DNA of 64,000 nucleotides from Bacteroidota bacterium (lineage in GTDB: Bacteria; Bacteroidota; Bacteroidia; Flavobacteriales_D; Crocinitomicaceae). The notes under the pieces were generated by a model. It made no database searches. It was not told the origin of the DNA and saw only the letters and a list, made by a program, of their open reading frames with translations. The DNA is taken from the NCBI GenBank assembly GCA_030148165.1, contig JASBTZ010000007.1, forward strand, positions 248,001-312,000. The letters run 5' to 3'. The stretch's first letter is position 1. Every line of letters begins with the position of its first letter. Of this stretch, positions 26,538 to 36,700 are shown piece after piece. The translations under genes were made by a program, and so were the position numbers.

Positions 26538-26545
26538 TACCTTTA
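26538..26545 (+). promoter_or_regulatory. Putative DUF4271 -7 box (TACCTTTA)
   Basis: Seven of eight matches to TAnnTTTG, 25 bases before the start codon of the DUF4271 gene, back to back with the gcdH promoter. Confidence 0.35.
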
Positions 26546-26569
26546 CAAGTGAAGTTGTCAAATTGAAGA

Positions 26570-27265
26570 ATGAACATCCTCCTACAGATACAAGATATAA
26601 CCATTCCTGATCAACTGGAAAGCAGATCAATGGAGTTCAGTTATTATATCATGACTGCGCTGTTTATTGGGCTAATATTATTGTCAATGGCACGACTTGT
26701 CCGACCTAACATCTATTCGCATTTATTGATTAGCTCAATGAAGGTGAGCGGATTAAGGTCATATATAAAAGAAGCACTCCCTTTGAACAAAAGGGGTTCT
26801 TTATTACTCTTGGCTAACTACGTAATAAGTTCTACAGTTGTGATGGTTTTGTGGCATGAGGTGAGTCCGAGTGAATATAACTGGATGGATGTGCTTCTTG
26901 TAACTGTTCCTGTTCTGACATTCATCTTCAATTTTGTCAGTATGGAGTTTACAGGATGGTTGACCGGCGAATATGACACGTTCGTGGAGCCAAAAATGAT
27001 AAAACTAATCGGCTCTGAGATGAAAGGGGTACTGTTCTTCCTAATAGGGTTGATCTGGCTGCTAAATGACTCACTTGCAACAGTTTTGTGGCAACTCGCC
27101 GTTTGGGTGTTTTTTATCGAGATGGCTTTTCGAATATTTAAATCTGTTCTGATTGTCTTTGCCAAAGGTGTGTCTTGGTATTATATAATTTTGTATCTTT
27201 GCACGCTCGAAATTCTACCACTGTTCATTGCGTACTACGTTTTGATAGTGAAGGAATTCGGATAA
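26570..27265 (+). CDS. DUF4271 family membrane protein
   Basis: A 231-residue inner-membrane protein with about six helices (around residues 25-43, 80-97, 107-125, 149-166, 170-188 and 203-222). Length, layout and position just before a uroporphyrinogen-III synthase gene match the DUF4271 family, which is widespread in Bacteroidota and usually found in this pair. Biochemical role is unknown; the conserved pairing suggests a link with heme biosynthesis or envelope function, which is inference. The hemD gene begins 28 bases downstream, and a TATCTTTG word at 27194-27201 inside this gene could be an internal promoter for it. Confidence 0.8.
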   Translation: MNILLQIQDITIPDQLESRSMEFSYYIMTALFIGLILLSMARLVRPNIYSHLLISSMKVSGLRSYIKEALPLNKRGSLLLLANYVISSTVVMVLWHEVSPSEYNWMDVLLVTVPVLTFIFNFVSMEFTGWLTGEYDTFVEPKMIKLIGSEMKGVLFFLIGLIWLLNDSLATVLWQLAVWVFFIEMAFRIFKSVLIVFAKGVSWYYIILYLCTLEILPLFIAYYVLIVKEFG

Positions 27266-27292
27266 ACATTGTAGAATTTAACATCTGGGAAA

Positions 27293-28045
27293 TTGGCAGT
27301 AAGAACAATTTTAGTTTCGCAACCTAAACCTGAAGGGAAGAAATCACCGTATTTTGATCTTGCAGAGAAGTACGGATTACAAATTGATTTTAGAGCTTTC
27401 ATCCACGTGGAGGGAGTTCCGGCACAGGAGTTCAGAAAACAAAAGATCGATCTTAGTAAGCATTCGGCAGTTATTCTCACTTCGAAAACGGCCATTGATC
27501 ATTTCTTTAGAATAGCTGAGGAGATGAGATTCGAGGTACCTGACAGTATGAAATACTTCTGTATTTCGGAAGCTGTTGCTTATTATTTGCAAAAGTATGT
27601 TACGTATAGAAAACGTAAAATATTCTTTGGAAAACAAACCATTGATGATCTTGTTGATATTTTGAAAAAACATAAGAAAGAAACGTTTCTGTTGCCTTGT
27701 ACGGATATCCTAAGAGATAAAATTCCGATGACATTAGCAGAAAACGACATCAATTTTTCGAAGGCCGTTCTTTATAGAACCGTAGCATCTGATCTTTCAG
27801 ACTTAGAGGATGTTTATTATGACATGTTGGTTTTTTACAGTCCTGGGGGAATTGAGTCGCTTCTCAAAAACTTCCCGAATTTCAAGCAAAACAAAACCAT
27901 TATCGCTGCTTTCGGCCCAACAACGGCAAATGCGATTGTGAAAAATAACTTGCGATTGGATGTTCACGCTCCACAACCTAATGCACCTTCGATGACAGGA
28001 GCAATTGAGAACTACGTAAAAGAAGTTAATAAGGTAAAGCGATAG
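27293..28045 (+). CDS. hemD: Uroporphyrinogen-III synthase
   Basis: Cyclises hydroxymethylbilane to uroporphyrinogen III in heme biosynthesis. The 250-residue product shows the two-domain HemD pattern: TILVSQPKPEG at the N-terminus, ILTSKTAIDHFFRIAEE, YFCISEAVAYYLQKY, LLPCTDILRDKIPMTL, AVLYRTV, DMLVFYSPGGIESLLKNFP and IIAAFGPTTANAIVKN. HemD proteins are poorly conserved, but the SP-G-IESL and GPTTA blocks are typical. No ATG is available near the conserved start, so the gene uses TTG (27293). It is co-directional with the DUF4271 gene and ends at a terminator that reaches into the convergent sirtuin gene. Confidence 0.88.
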   Translation: MAVRTILVSQPKPEGKKSPYFDLAEKYGLQIDFRAFIHVEGVPAQEFRKQKIDLSKHSAVILTSKTAIDHFFRIAEEMRFEVPDSMKYFCISEAVAYYLQKYVTYRKRKIFFGKQTIDDLVDILKKHKKETFLLPCTDILRDKIPMTLAENDINFSKAVLYRTVASDLSDLEDVYYDMLVFYSPGGIESLLKNFPNFKQNKTIIAAFGPTTANAIVKNNLRLDVHAPQPNAPSMTGAIENYVKEVNKVKR

Positions 28046-28063
28046 GCTACCCGATATAATATC

Positions 28064-28098
28064 TAAAAGTGCTGTTCTTAGATCAGCACTTTTTTTAT
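28064..28098. terminator. Bidirectional terminator overlapping the sirtuin 3' end
   Basis: AAAAGTGCTG (28065-28074) pairs with CAGCACTTTT (28084-28093), a ten-base stem with T7 in the hemD direction. The right arm and loop encode the last residues and stop codon of the sirtuin, so the two convergent genes share it. Confidence 0.85.
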
Positions 28099-28773
28099 TT
28101 CCTTCAAAACGTCTTCCATACCACTTTCAGCTCCTTTCGAAATGATTCGGAAATCATCCGAAATTCCAAGTGAAGCAGCTTTTGGGTCGATCACAAACTT
28201 GTGCGAGGCACGTTCAGCATAATGTATGAGACCAGCAGCGGGATAAACCTGAAGCGAAGTCCCGATCACAATTAGTATGTCCGCTTCCGAAAGAATGGGA
28301 ACGGCTTCGTTGTATGCAGGAACACTTTCTCCAAACCAAACTACGTGAGGCCTCAATCTGTATCCTTCCGGACATTTGTCGTTTTCAGTAAGCTTCCAAC
28401 CGTCTATCCGATAATACTCCTTTTCTTGATTAGGACCACTCGATTTAGCATAACGAATATTCCCGTGCAAATGAAGAACATTTTGACTTCCGGATCGCTC
28501 GTGAAGGTCATCGATATTCTGTGTAATAACATGAACCTCAGTCAAGTCCTCGAGTGTGGCTATTAATTCATGAGCGCGATTGGGATTGGCATCAATGATA
28601 GCCTTTCTCCGCATATTATAGAATTCCGTGACCATATCAGGGTCAGCGCTCCACGCTTCTGGAGTAGCCACCTCTTCGATGCGATAATTTTCCCACAATC
28701 CATCCGAATCACGAAAAGTCTGGATACCACTTTCGGCACTCATGCCTGCCCCGGAAAAAATAACAACTTTCAT
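28078..28773 (-). CDS. cobB: NAD-dependent protein deacylase, sirtuin (CobB-like)
   Basis: Cytoplasmic NAD-dependent lysine deacylase of 231 residues. GAGMSAESGIQTFRDSDGLW is the NAD-binding motif, TQNIDDLHERSG and HLHGN (catalytic histidine) follow, then HVVWFGESVP and IGTSLQVYPAAGL. EFYNMRRK carries the tyrosine and arginine that in class III sirtuins bind succinyl or malonyl lysine, so desuccinylase activity is plausible. Odd: the usual four zinc-binding cysteines are missing; only one cysteine (NDKCPEGYRLRP) remains in that region. The gene is convergent with hemD and shares its terminator; it is monocistronic. Confidence 0.92.
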   Translation of the reverse strand: MKVVIFSGAGMSAESGIQTFRDSDGLWENYRIEEVATPEAWSADPDMVTEFYNMRRKAIIDANPNRAHELIATLEDLTEVHVITQNIDDLHERSGSQNVLHLHGNIRYAKSSGPNQEKEYYRIDGWKLTENDKCPEGYRLRPHVVWFGESVPAYNEAVPILSEADILIVIGTSLQVYPAAGLIHYAERASHKFVIDPKAASLGISDDFRIISKGAESGMEDVLKEIKKVLI

Positions 28774-28847
28774 TGAATGTGTAAATTAACACGATTTAGC
28801 AATACAAGAATCAAAATAATAATCTACTTTTAATCTGCTCTTGACTA

Positions 28848-28878
28848 TTGACTGGAGCAAATCTATGTTGTAGATTTG
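28848..28878 (+). promoter_or_regulatory. Promoter with both Bacteroidota boxes (TTG-N20-TAGATTTG)
   Basis: TTG at 28848-28850 and TAGATTTG at 28871-28878 are separated by 20 bases, matching the Bacteroidota -33/-7 arrangement. Predicted start is near 28885, leaving a leader of about 20 bases. This also shows that the Omp28 gene starts at 28905 and not further upstream. Confidence 0.65.
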
Positions 28879-28904
28879 ATATTCTAATTTTAACAAAAAA
28901 AGCT

Positions 28905-30779
28905 ATGAAAAAATTATTACTTGTGGGAATTCTCTTCTCAGGAACTGTTGCTTTTGGACAGGTGTTGAGTGAGGATTTCGAGAGTGTTGCCTCTCCAAAC
29001 CTGCCGGCTGGATGGACTACATCTAATGCTTCGGGTGGAGATATGTTTATTACGGGAAACAGTGCAGCGGCTAATGCTGGTGGATACTGGCCTGTGCCAA
29101 CACATGGTCAGTTTGCAATGGCAAACGACGATGTTTGTAACTGCGTTATGACGGATGTTTACCTTGAAATGCCTTCTATGAACTTCACCGGAATGTCGGG
29201 AATGGCATTGTCTTACGAATGTGTGGATGATGGAAACTATGGAGGTAACCCGCATTCAGTTGAGATCTCGATTGATGGAGGTTCAACATGGAATTCTATA
29301 TATACGCATGCATTTAATGCTGCAATTGTATGGGAATCAGTTCTTGTTCCTTTAACAGGTTCGGATAATCAGTCTGATGTACGCGTTCGTTTCAAGTATG
29401 ACGATGGTGGTGTTTGGGCTACCGGAGTTGCAATCGACGATGTAGTTGTTGACGCACTTCCAGCTATTGAAGCAGAATTAACATCAGTTGATTTACCACG
29501 TTATGCAGCGACAAGCTCGAACACTACTTTGGTTATGAACGTTACTAACCTGGGTGCTAATACGATTACTTCAATCGATGCTGATTGGAATGATGGAACA
29601 GCTCACCCGGCTACAATTACTGTAAACATTCCATCTGGATCTACGGTAGCTGTAAACCATCCGGATGCTGTAAACTATGCAGTAGCTACGGAAGCAAACA
29701 TTTCAGTTTCTATAACTGCTGTTAACGGTGGAGCAGACGCTGATCCTAACAATAACGACGGTTCAGCTCTTCACAATACTGTGAGTCAAATCGTACCGAA
29801 GAAAGTAGTAATCGAAGAGGGAACAGGAACATGGTGTGGATGGTGTCCACGTGGTGCGGTTGCTATGGATTATATGACGACTACTTACCCGAATCAGTTC
29901 GTTGGTATCGCGGTTCATAATGGCGATCCAATGACAGTTGCAGCTTATGATAATGCGGCTGATTTCTCCGGATTCCCGGGGTGTAACGTTGACCGAATTT
30001 GGCTGGATCAATCAGTTTCTCAGTCTGCTTTCGAAAACTATTACAATCAGCGTAAGGACATGATTGTTCCTGCAGGACTTACTGTAACTGCAACTGGAAC
30101 TTCTAGTGTAACTATTGATGTTGATGCGACATTCTATACGCCAATGTCAAGCGCTAATTACAGACTTGCTGTAGTTATGGTTGAAGACGGTGTAACTGGA
30201 ACGACTAACGCATACAACCAGGCAAACTATTATGCGGGTGGTGCTAACGGTCCTATGGGAGGATATGAGTCTCTTCCAGATCCGGTACCGGCTGCACAAA
30301 TGGTTTATGATCATGTTGGTCGTGCATTGGTTGGAGGATACAACGGACAGGCTGGTTCTGTTCCAGGAACTCTTGTGGATGGTCAAGTAGCTAGTTACAC
30401 ATTTAACTATACTGTGCCGGCAACTTCAGATTGGCAGAACATGCACGCAGTGGCATTGTTGATTGATCAAAGTACTGGAGAAATCGTTACTGCTGAAACA
30501 GGTGATTTACTTACAGTTGATGAATTATCAAACATCAATATGAATGTATACCCGAACCCAGCGTCAGAAACTTTCAACATTGTATTTGAAGGACAAAATG
30601 CTGACTACAACGTACAGGTTATGGACCTACAAGGTCGAGTAGTAATGTCAGGTGAATATGCAAACCTATCAGGTAAGCAATTAATCACTGTTCCTGTTGC
30701 TGATATGGCAAAAGGAAGTTACATGGTAACAATTTCTACTGAAGCAGGTACAAAAACAATGAATGTGATCGTTGATTAA
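28905..30779 (+). CDS. Omp28-related surface protein with T9SS sorting tail
   Basis: A 624-residue secreted protein. Signal peptide MKKLLLVGILFSGTVAFGQ, then a jelly-roll domain (about residues 20-185; DFESVASPNLPAGWTT opening, VAIDDVVVDA closing), a beta-sandwich domain (about 190-300), and an Omp28/thioredoxin-like domain beginning VVIEEGTGTWCGWCPRG with a CxxC pair. The last 80 residues (VYPNPASETFNI, VQVMDLQGRVV, KGSYMVTISTE) are a type A T9SS sorting domain. It is probably exported by the T9SS and anchored on the cell surface; a redox or adhesion role is possible. Codon use (GTT, GGT, AAC-rich) suggests strong expression. Monocistronic, with a good promoter and terminator. Confidence 0.92.
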   Translation: MKKLLLVGILFSGTVAFGQVLSEDFESVASPNLPAGWTTSNASGGDMFITGNSAAANAGGYWPVPTHGQFAMANDDVCNCVMTDVYLEMPSMNFTGMSGMALSYECVDDGNYGGNPHSVEISIDGGSTWNSIYTHAFNAAIVWESVLVPLTGSDNQSDVRVRFKYDDGGVWATGVAIDDVVVDALPAIEAELTSVDLPRYAATSSNTTLVMNVTNLGANTITSIDADWNDGTAHPATITVNIPSGSTVAVNHPDAVNYAVATEANISVSITAVNGGADADPNNNDGSALHNTVSQIVPKKVVIEEGTGTWCGWCPRGAVAMDYMTTTYPNQFVGIAVHNGDPMTVAAYDNAADFSGFPGCNVDRIWLDQSVSQSAFENYYNQRKDMIVPAGLTVTATGTSSVTIDVDATFYTPMSSANYRLAVVMVEDGVTGTTNAYNQANYYAGGANGPMGGYESLPDPVPAAQMVYDHVGRALVGGYNGQAGSVPGTLVDGQVASYTFNYTVPATSDWQNMHAVALLIDQSTGEIVTAETGDLLTVDELSNINMNVYPNPASETFNIVFEGQNADYNVQVMDLQGRVVMSGEYANLSGKQLITVPVADMAKGSYMVTISTEAGTKTMNVIVD

Positions 30780-30799
30780 TAAGACGATTAAATGATATA

Positions 30800-30831
30800 A
30801 AGGCCGACTCCTTCTGGGGTCGGCTTTTTTA
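30800..30831 (+). terminator. Strong Rho-independent terminator
   Basis: GCCGACTCC (30803-30811) pairs with GGGGTCGGC (30816-30824; one G-T pair), and T6 follows. It lies 23 bases after the Omp28 stop codon. Confidence 0.92.
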
Positions 30832-30862
30832 TTCTGAATAGCTCTATTTATCGCCATTTTAG

Positions 30863-30870
30863 TATCTTTA
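30863..30870 (+). promoter_or_regulatory. Putative maeB -7 box (TATCTTTA)
   Basis: Seven of eight matches to TAnnTTTG, 19 bases before the maeB start codon. No -33 TTG seen. Confidence 0.35.
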
Positions 30871-30888
30871 CGCCCCTTAATAGAACTT

Positions 30889-33156
30889 ATGGCGAAAATT
30901 AGAAAACAGGATGCTCTCGATTACCATTCTTCACCCAAACCAGGGAAGATTGAAGTCGTTCCTACTAAGCCTTATGCATCACAGCGAGACTTATCTTTAG
31001 CATATTCACCCGGAGTAGCTGAACCTTGCTTGAAAATCGCTGAGAATAAGGATGACGCATATAAGTATACCAGCAAGGGCAATCTTGTTGCTGTGATCTC
31101 TAACGGTACAGCTGTTTTGGGTCTTGGTGACATAGGTCCTGATGCGTCAAAACCGGTCATGGAAGGGAAAGGACTTCTATTCAAAATATTCGCGGACATT
31201 GATGTGTTTGATATTGAAGTCGATGCGACAGATCCTGATAAATTTATTGAAACGGTAAAAGCGATTGCCCCAACCTTTGGAGGAATAAACCTGGAAGATA
31301 TAAAAGCACCGGAAGCTTTTGAAATTGAAAGGAGGCTTAAAGAAGAATTAGATATACCCGTGATGCATGATGATCAGCACGGTACTGCCATCATCTCTTC
31401 TGCGGCACTGATAAATGCATTGGAGTTGGCGAAGAAGAAGATCGACAAAGTGAAGATCGTAATTTCAGGGGCGGGAGCTTCGGCGCTGTCGTGTGCAACG
31501 TTGTATCATTCACTGGGTGCTAAACTTGAGAATATTTACATGTTCGACTCGAAAGGTCTTTTGAACAGTACACGAGAAGACCTCGATGACAGCAAGAAGT
31601 TTTTTGCCAGGCATAAGAAAGAAATCGCGTTTATTGATGCATTTAAGAAGGCGGATGTCTTCCTGGGTCTATCGAGAGGGGGGATTGTTTCAAAAGAGAT
31701 GATCAAATTGATGAGTAAGGATCCAATTGTATTTGCTTTGGCTAACCCGGAACCGGAGATATCCTATAAGGACGCAACATCTGTGCGGAAGGACATCATT
31801 ATGGCCACCGGCAGATCAGATCACCCGAATCAGGTGAATAATGTACTGGGATTTCCATTCATATTTCGCGGAGCCCTGGATGTTCGAGCAACGACCATAA
31901 ACGAAGAGATGAAATTGGCTGCAGTGAAAGCTATCGCAGAACTTGCTAAAGAAAGTATCCCGGACGAGGTGATCGAAGCCTATGGTGAAAAGAATATTAG
32001 TTTCGGTCGTGAACAGTTTATCCCTAAACCTCTGGATCCAAGACTTATTTCATATGTTGCACCTGCGGTTGCCAAGGCAGCTATTAAGTCAGGAGTGGCA
32101 AAAAGTCCGATTGAAAATTGGGAAGAGTATGAAATGGAACTTCTTAATCGTCTTGGACTAGATAACAAGCTACTAAGGAATATTACTGAGAAGGCTCAAA
32201 GATCTCCAAAGCGAGTTGTTTTTGCTGAAGCAGATAACATTAAAATTCTTAAAGCTGCCCAAACTGCATTGGAGGAGGGTGTCGCACAACCTATTCTTCT
32301 GGGAAAAGCGACAAGGATAAACAGACTAATCAACGAATATGGATTTGAATTCCCTGAAGATACGGAAATCATAGACCCGAAGTCAGAGGAGGAGATAGAG
32401 CGACGAGAGATGTTCGGAAAGTCATTCTTTGAACGACGAATGCGTAAAGGTGTAACAGAGTTTGAAGCAATTCAATTGATGCGTGAAAGAAATCACTTTG
32501 GTGCGATGATGGTTGAAACCGGTGATGCGGATGCCATGATTTCTGGGATAACAAGAAACTACCGCGATGTAGTTCGTCCTGCTATCCAGGTGATTGGATT
32601 ACAAAAAGATATGTCGCGAGTTGCAGGAATGTATATTCTTCAAACTAAAAAAGGACCCTTATTCCTGGCTGACACGACGATAACCAGAGATCCGAGCGCA
32701 GAAGATATTGCAGAGATAACATCGAACGTTGCGAAAACAATACGCAAGTTCAAAGTGACCCCTCGGGTTGCATTATTGAGCTATTCGAACTTTGGGTCTT
32801 CCCCAGGAAAGGACGCTCGAAAAATGGCAGAAGCAGTTGAAATATTACATAAGAAGGATCCTAATCTCATCGTGGATGGAGAACTTCAGGCAAACTTTGC
32901 CCTGAACAATTCGCTGATGATGGAAAAATTCTCCTTCTCAACGCTCGCTAATAAAAAAGTGAACACGCTGATTTTCCCGAATTTGTCTTCAGCTAATATT
33001 GCTTACAAATTGTTGCAGGAAATTACGGAAGGAGACGCGATAGGTCCTGTATTGGTTGGACTAAGAAAGTCTGTTCACGTACTACAGATGGGCTCTTCTG
33101 TAAGAGAAATCATCAATATGGTAAAAGTAGCTGTAATTGACGCCCAAAATAAATAA
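30889..33156 (+). CDS. maeB: NADP-dependent malic enzyme with phosphotransacetylase domain
   Basis: Oxidative decarboxylation of malate to pyruvate with NADP reduction. The 755 residues split into an N-terminal malic domain ([38 protein letters not shown]), an NAD(P)-binding fold ([17 protein letters not shown], about residues 170-400), and a C-terminal phosphate acetyltransferase-like domain from about residue 430 ([36 protein letters not shown]). In this MaeB class the PTA-like domain is thought to be regulatory, sensing acetyl-CoA, and not to be a transacetylase. ruvA starts three bases after the stop, so maeB, ruvA, sprA and the GNAT gene form one tight co-directional set. Confidence 0.96.
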   Translation: MAKIRKQDALDYHSSPKPGKIEVVPTKPYASQRDLSLAYSPGVAEPCLKIAENKDDAYKYTSKGNLVAVISNGTAVLGLGDIGPDASKPVMEGKGLLFKIFADIDVFDIEVDATDPDKFIETVKAIAPTFGGINLEDIKAPEAFEIERRLKEELDIPVMHDDQHGTAIISSAALINALELAKKKIDKVKIVISGAGASALSCATLYHSLGAKLENIYMFDSKGLLNSTREDLDDSKKFFARHKKEIAFIDAFKKADVFLGLSRGGIVSKEMIKLMSKDPIVFALANPEPEISYKDATSVRKDIIMATGRSDHPNQVNNVLGFPFIFRGALDVRATTINEEMKLAAVKAIAELAKESIPDEVIEAYGEKNISFGREQFIPKPLDPRLISYVAPAVAKAAIKSGVAKSPIENWEEYEMELLNRLGLDNKLLRNITEKAQRSPKRVVFAEADNIKILKAAQTALEEGVAQPILLGKATRINRLINEYGFEFPEDTEIIDPKSEEEIERREMFGKSFFERRMRKGVTEFEAIQLMRERNHFGAMMVETGDADAMISGITRNYRDVVRPAIQVIGLQKDMSRVAGMYILQTKKGPLFLADTTITRDPSAEDIAEITSNVAKTIRKFKVTPRVALLSYSNFGSSPGKDARKMAEAVEILHKKDPNLIVDGELQANFALNNSLMMEKFSFSTLANKKVNTLIFPNLSSANIAYKLLQEITEGDAIGPVLVGLRKSVHVLQMGSSVREIINMVKVAVIDAQNK

Positions 33157-33158
33157 GG

Positions 33159-33734
33159 ATGATAGCACAACTCAACGGTAGACTGATCGAAAAGAACCCA
33201 ACTGATCTCGTAATTGATTGCGGTGGTGTTGGTTATTATGTCAAGATTTCTCTCAATACTTTCAGTCGGGTGGGTGACAGTGAAAGTGTAAAAGTATATA
33301 CGGAATTTGTCGTTCGGGAGGATGCACAATTGCTTTATGGTTTCGCTGATAAAGAAGAACGAGAAATGTTCCGGCATCTGGTATCGGTGTCGGGAATAGG
33401 ACCTAACACAGCTATGATCATGTTATCGTCGCTGGTGCCTGAAGAAATTGCACATGCCATCCAGGTGGAAGATGTTAAAACCATTCAGAGTATAAAAGGG
33501 ATTGGAGCTAAAACTGCACAACGAGTAATCGTCGATTTGAAGGATAAAATGTTAAAAATGGAGTTTTCAAGCGAAAATATCCAATTCTCGAACAATACGA
33601 ATCGCTTTGATGCGTTAACAGCATTGATTTCCTTAGGGTTTGATAAGAAATCCGCGGAAAAAGCCATTGATAAAGTTAGCACTGGAGATGAAAGTGTTGA
33701 ACATATTATCAAAGAGGCACTGAAAATACTCTAG
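33159..33734 (+). CDS. ruvA: Holliday junction branch migration protein RuvA
   Basis: DNA-binding subunit of the RuvAB branch-migration complex. The 191-residue length is normal. Domain I opens MIAQLNGRLIEKNP and VIDCGGVGYYVKIS; the two helix-hairpin-helix motifs are VSVSGIGPNTAMIML and SIKGIGAKTAQRVIVDLKDK; domain III, which contacts RuvB, is FDALTALISLGFDKKSAEKAI. The start lies three bases after maeB, and sprA starts one base after its stop, an arrangement that suggests translational coupling. Confidence 0.97.
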   Translation: MIAQLNGRLIEKNPTDLVIDCGGVGYYVKISLNTFSRVGDSESVKVYTEFVVREDAQLLYGFADKEEREMFRHLVSVSGIGPNTAMIMLSSLVPEEIAHAIQVEDVKTIQSIKGIGAKTAQRVIVDLKDKMLKMEFSSENIQFSNNTNRFDALTALISLGFDKKSAEKAIDKVSTGDESVEHIIKEALKIL

Positions 33735-33735
33735 T

Positions 33736-36700
33736 TTGAAGAGGCTTAAATTACTACATATAAAATCGTTGCTGCTTACTGCGCTGCTTGCACCTGTCGG
33801 GTCTTTTGCACAGGAAGAGGATACTACATTGATATTCCCGATTAATCCGGTTTATGATCCTACTCAATCGCAACCGCAAAGCTTTGATCTTGGAGATCCT
33901 TCCAGTGTTGAACAGACGATCATGTATGATCCCGCAACCGGAACCTATGTCTTCACTGAAACGATCGGTCCAAACGGCATGAACTACCGTAACCCATCCA
34001 TGATGACGCTTGAAGAGTACCTTGAGTACGAAAGGCAACAAACCATGCGTGAAAACTGGACAGAAAGCATTGATGAGCAAACTGCAGAGAGTCAACCATT
34101 CGAATTCCCGATCAGCGTAGGTAGTAAAGTTTTTGAAAATTTCTTTGGCTCAGATCAGATCATCATACGCCCACAGGGAAATGTTGAACTTTCTTTTGGA
34201 GTGAACTCTTCGAGATATGACAACCCGATCCTTCCGGTTAAGCAACGTCGAATTACCCGATTTGACTTTCAGCAACAAATACAGCTGAACCTGGTAGGTC
34301 AGATCGGAACGAAACTGAAGATCGGAACAAGCTATAACACACAGGCCGCCTTTGATTTTGATAATATTTCAAAACTCGAGTATACGGGAAGTGAAGATCA
34401 GATCTTTCAAAAGATTGAGCTCGGTAACGTGGCGCTGGATCTACCGACATCTTTGATTCAAGGATCACAGACATTGTTTGGTGCAAAGACCCAAATGAAA
34501 TTTGGAAATACCACCGTTGACCTCATCGCGGCATCTTCAAAAGGTCGTCGACAGGAAATCAACATTACGGGAAAGGCACAGGTGCAGGAATTTGAATTGG
34601 GGGCGGATGATTACGAAGCTAACCGACACTACTTCCTGAATATGTATCATCATGAAAATTATGATGATGCAATGTCGACTGTTCCAATTCCGAACACAAC
34701 ACTCAATATTACAAGGATCGAAGTTTGGTTGACGAACAGAACCAATAATACGGAGAATACAAGAAACATTATTGCATTTTCTGATCTGGGTGAAGCTAAG
34801 CAGGACGATTGTGAGGGCGATCCAGGAGGTTATAATGGGGATCTGCCGGATAACGACGCGAATGATCTTTACGATTGGGCGGCAAATCAACCTTTGGTGC
34901 GATCTTTTTCGAATGCCGTTTCCGCTTTAAGCTCACAGGTAACTGTTCCGGGACCTTTTCAACAGGCAATTCACTACGAAAAAGTAGAGAATGCAAGAAA
35001 GCTGACAGAACAAGAATTCTCCTACAATGCCCAAATGGGATTCATCTCACTTAATCTTCCATTGAACAACGATGAAGTATTAGCGGTTGCATATGAATAC
35101 ACCTACAGAGGAGATACATATCAGGTTGGTGAATTCTCAACCGATGGAATTTCAGGACAGGATGCTCTTATGCTGAAGTTATTAAAGCCTACGATTATCA
35201 ATCCGAACAACAAGGTTTGGGACCTGATGATGAAAAATGTCTATTCGCTAGGTGCATATCAGGTAGATCAGGAAGGGTTCAGATTGGACATCTATTATAA
35301 CAACCCGGAAACTTCGGTACTGGTACCTTATTTCCCAATGAACGGATTAGATGACAAACAGATTGTGACCCTTCTTGAAATGGATAGGATCAATCAAAAC
35401 AACCAGCCATTTTCGGATGGGGTTTTTGACTTTGTGCCGATTCAATTTGAAGGTTCCCGGGCATCCAATGCCGGAACAATTAACACCAGAAATGGACGGG
35501 TTTATTTCTCAACTGTTGAACCTTTCGGAGGAACATTAGAAAAGAAATTACAGGATGCCGGTTATGCAAATCTCATTACGGATCAGATTGCTTATACCGA
35601 GTTGTATGACTCAACAAAAACGGCTGCGCAACAGATACCGAGCAAAAATCGATTCACTTTTAAGGGACAATATCAGTCGTCTATTAGTTCGGACATTCCG
35701 CTAAACGCACTGAACGTTCCGGAAGGTGCAGTTACGGTTACTGCAGGAGGCATCAAATTGACCGAAGGTGTTGACTATACGGTCGATTATAACCTGGGTC
35801 GGGTTAAGATTCTTAACAATGGAATTCTGGAGTCAAACACACCAATCAAGATTTCAATTGAGAGCAATTCAGTCTTTGGCTTCCAGGCCAAATCCATGTT
35901 CGGGACACATATCAATAAACGCTTCAGTGACAAATTAAATGTAGGAGCAACCTGGGTACGTATGATGGAAAGACCTGTTACCCAAAAAGTTGATATTGGA
36001 AGTGAACCATTTAAGAACAATGTACTTGGACTTGATCTGGCTTACCGAACGGATGTTCCGTTCCTGACAAAACTCGTCGATTTGTTACCGGTGATATCAA
36101 CCAAAGCAAAATCAACACTTTCATTTACAGGTGAGTTTGCACATTTGATTCCAGGTCAACCACGCGCGATCAATAAGGAAGGAACGTCGTACATCGATGA
36201 CTTTGAAGGAGCCCAAAGTTCAATCGATCTTAGATCGATCACAGCATGGAAGCTGGCTTCTGTTCCAAAGCATCAGACGGACTTATTCCCTGAGGCAAGT
36301 AATCAGGATCTGTCAGCCGGCTTTAAGCGTGCAAAAACATCCTGGTATGTTATCGACCCATTATTTTATCAAAGTAATAATACCACACCGCAGCATATTA
36401 TCGACAACCCGCAAATGCTTTCGGATAGTCGTATGCGCCTCGTTAATCAGACTGATATATTCCCGAACTTACAGCAACAGTACGGTTCCATTCCGAACAT
36501 CCCGATCTTAGAATTTGCATACTACCCACTTGAGCGAGGGATGTATAACTACGATACAACGGCGACCTTTAATCCGGATGGAACGTTCACAGATCCTGAG
36601 AACAGATGGGGTGGAATCATGCGAAGTTTAACGACTACCAACTTTGAGCAAACGAATATTGAATACATTCAGTTCTGGTTACTTGATCCTTTTAATGAAG

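Noticed and set aside
28848-28904. Upstream extension of the Omp28 gene
   Set aside because: The extension would overlap both promoter boxes and precede a normal signal peptide. ATG at 28905 fits both.
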